From Cucumis sativus (taxonomy: Eukaryota > Streptophyta > Magnoliopsida > Cucurbitales > Cucurbitaceae), in assembly GCF_000004075.3 (NCBI RefSeq), contig NC_026659.2, forward strand, positions 22,090,272 through 22,154,271: a stretch of 64,000 nucleotides of DNA, written 5' to 3'. Made by a program: the position numbers and the translations under genes. This document shows positions 34,253 to 45,454 of this stretch, piece by piece. The notes under the pieces were generated by a model. That model saw only the letters and a program-made list of their open reading frames with translations. It was not told the DNA's origin and made no database searches. How positions within the stretch are numbered: position 1 is the first letter of the stretch; each line of letters begins with the position of its first letter.

Positions 34253-37200
34253 TCAATCCGGATGTTTATTATGTACTTTGACCAATCGAGCATAGTACCC
34301 ATCTTTGCGGAGGAGCTCCTCGTGGTTACCGATCTACCCATGGAGAAAATAACAAATCATGGTTCTCAAGAACTACTCGATATAAATAGCCACAATTATG
34401 AGGCAACAATTTAGTAATTTATGCTCAAAAGGCATACAAGGATCCTTCCCAACCTCCAGAATCAAATTCATTGTCAACAAGCGATCAAGCAAAGAGCTGA
34501 CTCTAGATTTGACGTTCCAAACACAATTTGCTCGGATTTTCTCTTTATTGTATAATCATCTCCACACTTTTTGCCAACTCCAAAACTTTAATTTTAAAGC
34601 AAACAATTTATTTTTTGTCATGCTTAAGATGTAATTCTTTCCATTTTACCTAATGAATGTCTCTACTGTTATTACTAAAAGAAAAAAGTTGGGTCATCGC
34701 CTATCATAGATCACACAATGGCGCCCTCAAATTATTTACAGCATAGTAACGAAGTCAAAATAGTTGATGGTAGCTTGTCTATCAATACAACAAAAGGGTA
34801 CATTTTCCGTGTTAAAAATACGATTTCAAATTCATCTTCACAATATTGATCTTTTTTAAAATAAGATCTCCATTTTAATATATTCTATAATGTACTTTAC
34901 AACAGGGAAAACTGGCATCAACAAACCAACCCCTGTCCAATTATTTTTATATCCATTTTATTGACATATCTATAAGGAGGTTTCAAATGTGGAAAGCTGA
35001 CCTCAATGACCTGACCTCTATCCATTACAAATATCTTGTCTGCAGCAACTACGGTAGAAAGCCTACAAAAGGTTGGCCATATCACAAAAAAACATCTTAA
35101 AGATGCAGCAGAACAAAAATTGAAAATACTTACCTATGAGCTATCACAATGATAGTTTTTTGTCCACCTCGATTATCTTTTAGCGCAAAAATAGTGTCCT
35201 AAAGTTAAAGTACAAGGATGTATCAGAAAACACAATACGAATAGCACACACCTTGATTTATTTATTTCCTGTTAAGAGATGACGCTGCTTAAGAGGTTTG
35301 CTGATACCAACCTTGACAAAATGTTCGCTTTCAGAATCCAGAGCACTGGTAGCTTCATCAAGAATTAAAATAGCAGGGTTTCTAAGAATGGCCCTTGCTA
35401 TAGCAATCCGTTGTTTTTCACCTCCACTAAGTAGATTATCATCAACAATGGTATCATAGCCATTGGGGAAAGATGAGATAAATTCATGAGCACATGCTTG
35501 CTTTGCAGCCAATTCTATATCTTCTTGCGTAGTATTCATAGGACAGCCATATCTAATATTTGACTTGATGTCCATGTGGAAGAGATTGGGTTCCTGTAAA
35601 AGTTGAAGTTAAGGCACAGTATATCAATTAAAGTCCATTGCGCAGCTTATGTATTCTAACCTGTTCAACATATCCAATCTTCTCTCTTAGCCACCTAATA
35701 TCCAATTCCCACAGAGGAATACCATCAACAAAAATCTGCATTTTCAAGAAACTGAGTGAGTTGCCTTAGGTGGTTCCTTCTTTGTGCTATTTACTTTTTT
35801 ATACATATAGTATGTAAATCTTGTAGTAATTTCTCTATTTTCCCTTTTATAAATATCGTGTGTTCCACAAAATTTAATATTTTTTTATGTTGAGAGTATT
35901 AGGTATCGAAACTATTATCGTTGAATCTGCTCTATGAAAAGAGAAATAAATTGAACTCCAATACACAGAAAATATGAACAATAATTCCCTCAAAGAACAT
36001 CCTTGTAAAATCAACAGTGTGAAAAATAAACAGATTAAAACGAAGTGCAAGCAGTACACCATATTGAAATTCTGACAACATGAGGGGCAAATAAATAGTT
36101 AAATCTTGAGACCAGTTTAATCTCTACAATAACAATTGTAAAAAATCCTAATTATCTAGCTCACAGCTTATTACATATAATCTAAAATATCGACTATTGA
36201 GTGAGAAAAGTGAAAGCTTGTTCTTCTTACACAACCATGTTGCTTCACATGAAAACAATTAACTTCATTACCTTGTCCAAAGAATGAATGAAATGATAAT
36301 CCATGTTCACTTGGAGAAAATTGTTTCAGAGGCAAATGATGAGAGTTTTCCTTAAAATAGTTCATTAAGTCTCCAATAAAAAAGGTACAGTTGTTGCTGC
36401 TCACCTGACCATTGGTTGGTTCATAAAGACGGAGCAAAAGATTGACTAGAGTGCTTTTTCCGCAGCCACTAGGTCCAACCTTGGAAAACATAGATGTGCA
36501 AAAAATATTCATATACTTTGCATTGACAAAGAAGGGAAGGAAAGGGAAGGAGAAGTGCCTAAGCACATAAATTTCTTACGAGTGCTACTACTTCATTTGC
36601 CCGTATGGTAATATTTATATGTTCCAGAAGCATGTCCTGCCACATTTTACAAACAAAGAAGTCATCTAAGAGTAATAATCAAGGACAGGAACCAAGGTTC
36701 TATCGCTGTAGGGCAAAAATTGAACAAATGAAACAGTATATAGGTATTTTAAAAGTATAGATAGATGCTCAATTAAAAAGGCATACATATGTGAAGACAA
36801 AAAAGATAGAACACCTAGCAAACATCCCAAAAAATTGCTACCCGAGGTTCTAGTAGATGAATTATTAGCCAACTTTAGATTCATATTAATGCATACTGAC
36901 CAGAAGTATGAATCATTGCATCTTGAATGTGAAATTAACTTAAGAAAAGAGATGGATCATCAGCATAGCCACGTAAGGTTTACACCAGAAAAGAAATTTA
37001 CAACACATCAACCCAAAATAGAAACGTATATTTACCCTAAGATGATAATGAAAAGACACGTTCACAAACTGAATATGTCCCATTAACTCTGGCAACTTCA
37101 CTCCTGTATAGATAATCATCACAGCATAAAAAACCCAAATTCTGTACTATTTTGAGAACTGCAAAGTGCTTATCCGCTAATAGTCCATACCATGTGGTAT

Positions 37201-40200
37201 GAACCAAACAGAACCCATGTACAAGGTACGACTGCTCATTCTGAGAGGATAATTCTGAAATGCCCTTCAAAAAGAGAAGCAGAATACTTACCTTTGCATA
37301 AAAATTGCTCACTAGGCAAGAGATCCATTAATTGGAAGACTGTTTCACTTGCTGCAATTGAATATAGCAAAGATGATAGATTGTCTGTGATCCTCCATGT
37401 TGCATAAATCAACCACTCGCAGTACAAGACATACTTTGTAAGCTGCTCAGCTGATGTCTGACCACTCAGAATAGCTATTCCTCCAAGAAGTACTGCAAAA
37501 ACCTGAGCAAAACATCTCAGAAACTTAATTTACTCATGAAAAATAGCACTTCAAGAGCCTAAGCTAATTACTCATAGAGGTCAGTAATACAGAAAAACAA
37601 ATGATGATAGACTGGATAGATTTTACTAAGGTAATACTACAGATATCTTAATTACTAAACTTGAGTGAATTTGATTAAACTAAGTAATCTTGGAAAAGGG
37701 GTATGCCAAACTGATCCGAATAGTTTCTTTGACACTCGAATGTTGTAGGGTTAGGCAGGTTGCTCTGTAAAGTTAGTCAAGGTACACCTAAGTTTGCTTA
37801 GACACTCACGGATATATATAAAACCAAAAAGTGAACCCCATTTACATTAAACCAGAAAAATTTATAACCCAATGCAAACACTATTTATAAAGTATATGGA
37901 GTGGCATAGTAGGGTGTTTAGGGGAGTGGAGAGGGATCCTAGCAAGTTTTGGTCCCTTGTTTGTTTTCATGTTTTCCTCTAACTTCCATTTCTAAGACCT
38001 TTTGTAATTATTCTAGAGGTGTGATTTTGCATAGTTGGAGTTCTGTCTTGTAATGGGAGTTCCTCCATTTTTGTAGGCTTGGTTTTTTTGAATGCCCATG
38101 TATTCTTTCGTTTTTTCTCAATAAAGATCATTATTTTCTTTCCAAAAAAAAAAGTATACACGTGCATTTACATTAAAATAAAACTATTAAATAATTATAT
38201 CAATTTTACATCAAATAAACTAATCATGATCTATATTTAAATATTTTGTAAACGTAATGAAAATTTTGCATAAACAGTATTTATTTTATATAATTCGTGA
38301 AATATAATGATTTTTTTTAAAAAAGATAATAATAGGGAAAGTGAAAGGGTGGAGTTGAATAATATTTTTTTTGGAAAAAAATAGTGGGTTACATGAATTG
38401 CAATAGTTTTATAAGTTGTGATGATGACCTCTCATGAAATATTGTCCGAAATAAGATGGAAAGTTTTCAAGTCATTTATAGATCAGCAGTCAATTTTGTC
38501 GTCAACATAAAATAGGGGTTTTTAAAAGTGGGCTAACGAAGTCTTGAATGTTGGTGAAGTACACAAACTTTAGCAGCTGATGAAGCATTGATGTTAGACA
38601 TCCTTCACCAATAATACCCAGAATCAATAACATTCTTTTGACAGAAGAAAATCTTCACCAGTTTGATAATCCCATTTGAGGATATTCGATACTTTAGAGT
38701 CATTGCCAGACTTTTCTTTGAGTAAACCAAAATGAATTGGTAGGCAAAAGTATATTAAAGGGAAACTAGATTTTCTTGAAGACAGAAGTCACTAATTTTC
38801 ATAAATCAAACTATCCAGACCTGAGTTGACCTATACAGAGTACTGAAACTCATATTCCACAATCCATACGCTGCACTTTCTCGAGTACTTATGAAAGCTA
38901 ACCTGTCCAGCCATTGCTTGTATCTAACACCACAAAGATGGAGCAATAATCTTATCATAGCATATGAAGATAAATATAAAGATGCATTGATGAGTACGTG
39001 ACGATAATCTACTAAATTTCAGCCTTTTCCCAGCTATCAGCAAAGATGATCTGTGACTATAATTATATAGTACTTTATATATGTAAATCAAGATATCAAA
39101 TTGAGATACATATTTGTGCAGTCTCTGTGTCTAGCGGCACAGTAAAGCAATGATGAGATCATGGACACTTGAATTTAGAGATCGTAGTCATCATACCTTC
39201 CAACTTCTTTTCTTTCAGTTCCATAGATCCTGATGGTTTTCACTAGAGTAAGTGATTCACGTGCAACCTGCAGTCAATCTGGAAAATGAAGAATAATATG
39301 TGCAACGTAGAAATTCAACAAAGCAAAAGTGTCTTTAGAGTCAACTTAAAAATCAGATTTCAGCACATACATCATGAGCACAAGCAGCAAATTCCTGGGT
39401 CAGCTTGGCTGTTCTCATTACATACCTAACATTCCATTTTCAGTAATCCATTGAAACAATAAAAGTATTATATACATACACAGAAAGAAAAGGAAACTAA
39501 TTGAAATGAATGGAAATACTATACTTTTTCATTGTGATTACAGTAACAAAGTAACATTCTTCTCACAAAAAGTTAATATGACAGGAAACAATTTAGCATA
39601 TAAAACTGATCACACCAAATCAGAAGAAACAATTTTGAATAAAATAAATTCTAACATGTTCTAACATTACTGTGTGCAATTTCGGACATACTGTCAAGCA
39701 CTTCAATACTTGTTAGGCACTTAAACACCTTGGAGAACCACACTCCAAAAGCTAGCTATTGGGGTGGGAGAACCAAGCCACTTAAGTAACACATTAGTCA
39801 TCTCATTCTAACCAATGTGGGACAAATGCATCCCATACTACCTTGGTTCCTGACAATACCCCATCCTCGGAAAGCCGGTGTCCCGATGGTGATGGCTACT
39901 CTGGCAGTACTTCACTTGGACATAACTGGTTAAAACCCTCTACCGGTTCCACTTCGGAACGTTGACAACCTGGCTCTAATACCATTGTTAGGTACTTAAG
40001 CACCTTGAAGAACCACACTCCAAAAGTTAAGCTATTGGAGTGGGAGAACCAAGCCACTTAAGCACCACATTGTCATCCCATTCTAACCAATGTGAGACAC
40101 TATCTTGGTTCCTAACATTAAACTTCCCCTACTCCAAGAGGATGAATGAGGAGAAAAAGAATAAAACAAGCAAAAAGTGTCACCAGCGTGTCCTTCTCTT

Positions 40201-42834
40201 ACCATTTCTCAACAAAATGGGTCCAAATGCTTACCGGCTATAAAGTAGAAAGATTGCTGATAGAACAGAACATATGACCAGCGTAGATATTGCAAGAGGC
40301 CAAGATAATGTCAGCAAATAGGCCAATGCACCAGTAGCCTGAAAGTAAACAACAGAAATTTAAGTAAAAAACTAGAAGTACCTTACCAACTAAATCATTA
40401 TTCAATAGTCAACAAGACCAATAACCTGAAGAGCATTTCGTGTAATTAAATTGATATTATTTCCAATTATATGAGCCAATTGTTGACAATCTGCTCCAAG
40501 TCTGCTTGTCAAATTACCAACCGTCTCTTTGTCAAAGAAGGATATATCCTGCATGAAGACACCCTTCAATAGAATGGTCTAATTCCATGAAAAATTAAAC
40601 CAACAACACGATCTACCCAGGATGCGGCCATCCACACACTCAACATCAATATTGCTATTGCTAAACTAAAAAGATACCTGAAAAACAATAGCCGAGTACA
40701 GAAGCTCCCTCAGACGTTTAACCTGCAAACTAGTAGAAGAATTATTAAATAAAGTTGACCATATATCACTGCATAAAACATGTAAACAAAAATATGTAAA
40801 TGTATAAATCGAAAAAGTAGGACTTCGAAGGGAGACACATATATGAATAAACAACCTGTTACTGTATTAGAAGCAATAATGGCCTATAATATAGCTAGAC
40901 AAAAATCTGTTGACTCATCCTTATGAAAGCTACATTATTAGAAAAGACGGTAAATAGAAAAGGAGAACGACAGTAAGAGCAAAATTTTCAAATAGTGTAA
41001 TCTAGATAGACTGTATTGATGAGAAATGGAGAGATCTACCTCACAATAATGAAAACAAGATGGAATTCATCTATAAGTTAACAAAGAAGAGAAGATATTA
41101 TAGTTCATTGCTCACTGATGGACAAAGGAGGGAAGAAAACAATACGACATGTCCAGATTTGAAGCAAAAGTGTCACAAGTGTACCTATTTAAAACCCATG
41201 TTCACATCTGAGTTGGTTAAAACTTGTTTCTATCCACCAATAATGTAGAGAAGCCACTCACCAGAATTATATTTGCGAGTCCAAAGCAGCCACTTCGCAG
41301 TCCACTAACAATAATGTGAAGAATACAAACAGGCAGACACATTAATTCCAATCCTTGCATGAAAGTAAAAGGACTAAATGAACAAAGATCCCCGTCTAAC
41401 AATATGTTTGTTGAATCAGCCATGTCAATCAGTTAAGAAATACATGAAACAGTTTGAATTAAAACCTGAACAACCAATATAAAAATAAATTGCTTCCACA
41501 AATAAAACAAGTAACAAACCAACTACCGTAACTTGTAGAACTAATTTACCAAATTACTCCCTCCCTTTTCTATTTCTTCACATAATGCAGAAACTCATGA
41601 GTTCTGACTTTGAGGTTCAACAATAGAAGAAGAACAACTAACCTGCATATCCCGGATGTAATAGAAAGAAAGACTAAGAGGTGGAATTTTCTAGCGAACA
41701 CAGTAGTCTTGCCACGGCTAGCAGAAAAGATAGAATCTGCCAAGATGTTCGGCATGGAAATTTCAGAAATCTGCAAGAGACTTTGATCATATTATAAAAC
41801 ATACAGATATTGAATTAGGAAATCAGAGACCAAAAGGTCAAGCAAAGCGAATAATTTGCATTGAGACTGGAATGGGTTAAAAGAAATTTGAAAATGAAAA
41901 TCTGGGAGCTTTCCAATTTGAAGTTTCTACACAAATATTAGGGGGCAATATTTTCTTCAATAAAACTCAAAATCTTCCAGAAATAATATAACTGTCAGAC
42001 AACATAAACCAAATACTAATGATGGTGATCTAGACGAATTGAAATTTATTAGTTTAAAGAATTTTACGAGTTCCTATGGTTTTTGGAATCGACATTGAGA
42101 TTTATCAGAATGTCCATAAAATTTTTCCGGCTCACATATTCATTAACTTCAACATTGAACACCTGGGTTATAGAGCTAAGAACCAATTCTATCCGCTGAG
42201 CTAGTGTAAATAAGAACAATGATCATGCACTGTATAAAGTGCCTTGGGACGAGCGTGGACCTTTTAAACAAAGAATTGGATTAAACGAGCTTTTTCGACC
42301 TTAGATGCTCAAAGAATCCTGAAAAAACCATATATAGATCAGCAGAAAAGGAGTACTACGGTCCTTAGTAATCACACGTACCGCAGCCATTGTTAGAGCT
42401 CCAAAAGCAACGAGGAGAACCCATCGATTACTATCCCAAACCAATTTCCACATCCGACGAAGAGCTAAATAAACCGTAATCCGCTTCGCAGCTCCAATTT
42501 GCACTTGCTTATCCTCATCTAAGTTCCACCAACTATAACTAACACCAGGAAACAACGAAAGCGAAACATGAATCCAATGTCCAAACGACTCAAAGTTTTC
42601 GTCTCCATTTCCATCATCTTCAGGCATCATATATTGGAACATCAGAGAAGAATTCCGCACTCGATAGCTGGAGCTTTTAAACTCGTTCCTTCTACAATTG
42701 GTAGAAATCATAATCGGGAATTGAAGCTTCTTCGTGAGCTTAAAACCAGACGTCGGAGCAAACTCCGGTGGGGGAAGGTAGGGAGGAAAAGAAGTGCGAA
42801 GATTCTGGTAGGCAATATCGCCGGAAGTGTTCAT
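34253..42834 (-). CDS. ABCB26: Chloroplast-type half ABC transporter, ABCB26/TAP1-like (18 exons, 699 aa)
   Basis: Exons: 42834-42382, 41770-41643, 41304-41262, 40722-40678, 40548-40426, 40338-40235, 39425-39371, 39267-39197, 38923-38821, 37502-37292, 37103-37036, 36636-36580, 36479-36405, 35735-35661, 35593-35312, 35198-35134, 35062-35002, 34333-34253. The total of 700 codons agrees with Arabidopsis ABCB26 (At1g70610, about 700 aa). The N-terminus is Ser/Arg-rich and short of acids at first, as in plastid transit peptides. One transmembrane domain follows (about 130-430; for example [16 protein letters not shown] and [20 protein letters not shown]). The nucleotide-binding domain has Walker [11 protein letters not shown]-loop YVEQEPNLF, signature LSGGEKQR, Walker [13 protein letters not shown] and H-loop IAHRLST, so it is catalytically complete. 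Such half transporters dimerise; the substrate is not known from sequence. Introns carry a LINE fragment and a TRIM element. Confidence 0.93.
37897..38150 (+). mobile_element. 5'-truncated LINE retrotransposon fragment in an ABCB26 intron
   Basis: On the plus strand, antisense to the host gene, the fragment opens with a frame reading [17 protein letters not shown], the end of a LINE second open reading frame as found in many dicot genomes, followed by a stop. A 3' untranslated part contains an AATAAA signal (about 38119) and a terminal A10 tract ending near 38153. Both flanks show AAAGTATA (37889-37896 and 38151-38158), a likely target-site duplication. It lies between exons 9 and 10. Confidence 0.78.
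39711..40117 (-). mobile_element. TRIM (terminal-repeat retrotransposon in miniature) in an ABCB26 intron
   Basis: Two direct terminal repeats, 39711-39855 (145 bp) and 39986-40117 (132 bp), each begin TGTTAGG and end with GACA or AACA, so they have TG...CA borders. They share long words such as GAACCACACTCCAAAAG and GGGAGAACCAAGCCACTTAAG; the second lacks a stretch around AAATGCATCCCATACTA. Between them are about 130 bp with no coding capacity. On the minus strand, one base after the 40117-39986 repeat, TGGTATTAGAGCC closely matches a primer-binding site for initiator tRNA-Met (TGGTATCAGAGCC), which fixes the orientation as minus. A purine-rich GAGGATGGGG precedes the other repeat. I do not see a clean target duplication. 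Confidence 0.85.
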
Positions 42835-43185
42835 TTGAAATTGGGATTGATTAAACTAATGTCCACGGTTCAGAATCGGTTTTTGTAAGCAGTTAAGGAT
42901 GGCCCTCTTTACGGGTCAAATGATAGCACTGCCAACCAACTATGATTTGTTTTTAGTAGATGTTCAAATAAGTTCAATTGTGAGAGAGTGCAAACCACTA
43001 GACCATTCATGGATCACGCCTAACTTATCGAACTTTACTCTAATTGAAACAATATAGGATTTAAAAGAAGAACTCATCCTTGATGCCTTTCTCTTTTTTT
43101 TAATCTTCTCACGAACTTCTCACAATCTCAAAGTCGGGACTACCATTAGAGTTGACATGCTATTCTTTGAACTTGGAACCGAGTT

Positions 43186-44440
43186 TGTGGGACTCGAATG
43201 GTAGAAGAAAAAATAGAGAGAAATGATATACTTTTGGAGGAACCTAACTATTAGATCTTTTTGTCGTTGAGAGAAAAAAATGTTCTTGGTTTATTTTGTA
43301 ATTCTCAATTACAAAAAATAAGTATTGCATTTCTCAAAACTAAGAGTCTTATCATCTTTGCAAAAGAACTCTTACAAGCAAACTACATGCAAGAATTCCC
43401 CTATCTCACCACTTGAAATTCTAATTGGGGTTGGTGTCTTGCATGCAATAAGTCACTAAAGTTTATAACCAATAACTATATCAAATATATTCGTCGATTT
43501 CTCTCTCTTTACCTAATTCAAACAATTTGAATTACTCTATCATGATGTTCTAAGTTGGTTCCTTGTGAGCTAGCGGGAGAACCCAATGGACCTATAGATC
43601 ATGGGCTCCAACGATCCAAGATTAACTGGTTAAACTCTTTTAGACCGAGTTAATCAACTTTTGTTAACTAACGAGTCATTCCACTAAAGTCCCGTACTTA
43701 CCCTTCCCTCACTATAGATATATTCGTGTCCATGTGTTATAACCATGATAAGTAAGTTAATCTTTCATAGGTTATTCGTAATCTCGGCTCGGTCAACGTA
43801 CTGTGTTACCCACGAGATTACATCTTGTTCCTTAAGTCCAATTGATCCACTATTGAACAATTGGTTTAAGATCCAACCTTTAAACTGAATCCCTTTTAGG
43901 CTAATGAGAGGGTGTGGCTCTTATTTAAGACTTGGATTCAGTCCTTAAGAGAACAACGTATCTACTATTCCTAGAGCGGGTATGAGTGAATTTCGTCTTG
44001 CATCCTATGTCCCTAGCTATCCGTCCGGTCTTACCCCTGAATTGAAGGCTTATTGGGTTAGCGCCATTGAACTGCCTTCACCTATGTAGATCTAAGGTAA
44101 TTCCATGTGAATAGAAGTTCAAAGTTAGCTCATGGTTCCAGTCTTATGTAAACTTTTTACATAGGATGTCCCCACTTCAATGTCTCTACATGAACGATTT
44201 AGGATCACATCGTTTGTACTAACCACAAAACATATCATATTCATAGTGTTCATATACTATAGACTATTTAGGCTATGTACTCGAACTTGATCCACATTTT
44301 TGTCTCTACACAGAGTTCAAGCTTACTTAATAATAGACTCGGGTCCTTAGTTTATTGGCTTTAAGATTATAGTATCGATAATAACTTTATTGAATAGAAT
44401 ATGATTACAAATCATGAGTTTTATGACATAAATTCCAACC
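43186..44440 (-). mobile_element. LTR-like non-coding retroelement block (probably a solo LTR)
   Basis: About 1.2 kb of sequence with a more even base composition than its surroundings and no open frame. Read on the minus strand it begins near GTTGGAATTTATGTCATAAA and runs through CCCGAGTCTATTATTAAG and GACGGATAGCTAGGGACATA to a pyrimidine-rich end near CATTCGAGTCCCAC. This looks like the long LTR of a dicot LTR retrotransposon. The left border at TGTGGGACTCG is a guess, the TG at the other end appears mutated, and I could not confirm a target-site duplication. Confidence 0.5.
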
Positions 44441-44784
44441 GTATTTATATATATATTATATTAATTTGGGTTGGGTTGATCCAATTTTTTTAACCATCTA
44501 TCCTGAAAAAAATAAAAAATTTCAACTCAACTCACATTTTAATTAACCCAACCCAACCCATATAACATGAGTTGGATGGTTGGGTTATTCTGATTTCTTA
44601 CGGTCCAAAAAGGAAGAGAGATAAATCTGAATCATAGTTTTATAGGGAATAGAGATGGTCAAATGATAAATGACTTAAGGTTAAAAAAAGTGTTTGAAAA
44701 ATAATTGTTTTAATTATATTAGTGGTCTCCAAAACTCTAAAACTATTGATGTCTTTAGAATGAAAAAAAAATCTATCACTATAA

Positions 44785-45070
44785 GGGTGCGTTTGGGAAG
44801 ATAATGAATCATGGGAAAAAAGATTATGATAGTCATGTGATTATAATAATGCTAGTGTTATGATAATATGTGTTTGAGGTTAGGATTATCATAGGTAGTG
44901 TCATGATAATATGTGTTTGGAGGAAGGAATATATGAACGATAGTGTTATGATAATGTGTTTGAGAAAGAGTTATGCATACACTATTATGATAAGATAAAG
45001 TAGGGGAAATTTGTAGGGTTATGAGAAGGCGAAATAGGAAAATTTATAGAGTTATGGAAAGATGAAGTAT
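44785..45070. repeat. Tandem AGTGTTATGATAATATGTGTTTG repeats, possibly inside a hAT-like MITE
   Basis: The start GGGTGCGTTTGGGAAGATAA resembles termini of plant hAT-like MITEs. Inside, the unit GTGT[TC]ATGATAATATGTGTTTG recurs three to four times about 50-60 bp apart (near 44855, 44900 and 44945), with inverted remnants such as CACTATTATGATAAG near 44990. Element borders were not resolved. Confidence 0.45.
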
Positions 45071-45454
45071 CATAGCTTGTAAAAATGGAAATCATTGGCC
45101 CGAAAAAGGTTTGAGCTATAATCCTTTTCCTAATACGTTAGAGAGAGGCACCGCGGTGTATAAGTCACGAGGGAAGCATGGGGAGGATTAATCACAAGTG
45201 GTAAAAAGTTTTCTTGGGTCTCATATGCAAATTTTCCAAACCAATAAACCGATGGTCTTTGCTTTACACTATCAACCGATGGTTTAACCGGTTTGGGATT
45301 ACCGCCCGGTTCATATGTTGCCTTCTCCGTGTCCGTCTTATTGTTAACTGAGATCACCTCGCATTTCTTCATCTTCTTCTTCTTCTTTCACTTGGTTTCT
45401 TATTTTTGCAACAGATTTGGAGCAATCGGGCCACTGTGAAGATTGCCTAGTCCG

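Larger units (their letters stand above)
42835..45454. other. Repeat-rich spacer between ABCB26 and GAA1
   Basis: Divergent intergenic region: ABCB26 points left and GAA1 points right. It contains the ABCB26 leader (to about 42950), an LTR-like block, an inverted GGGTTGGGTT/AACCCAACCC repeat at 44455-44600, and a tandem GTGTTATGATAAT repeat at 44785-45070. 45130-45454 is the GAA1 proximal promoter and leader, with a CTTCTTCTTCTT tract at 45368-45386. An 80-codon minus-strand frame here has no recognisable domain. Confidence 0.55.

Noticed and set aside
38903..38923. A 21-nt micro-exon ending at an AG|GTTAGC in the ABCB26 gene
   Set aside because: Reading through the apparent donor gives [19 protein letters not shown], which aligns with the ABCB26 family, so the exon continues to 38821.
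39711..40117. Interpretation of the paired repeats as a Cassandra-type TRIM
   Set aside because: I saw no 5S rRNA-like promoter sequence in either terminal repeat, which is the hallmark of Cassandra.
45130..45372. 80-codon minus-strand open frame just upstream of GAA1
   Set aside because: It lies in the GAA1 leader/promoter, has no recognisable domain, no supported splice partners, and begins within a CTT/AAG-rich tract.
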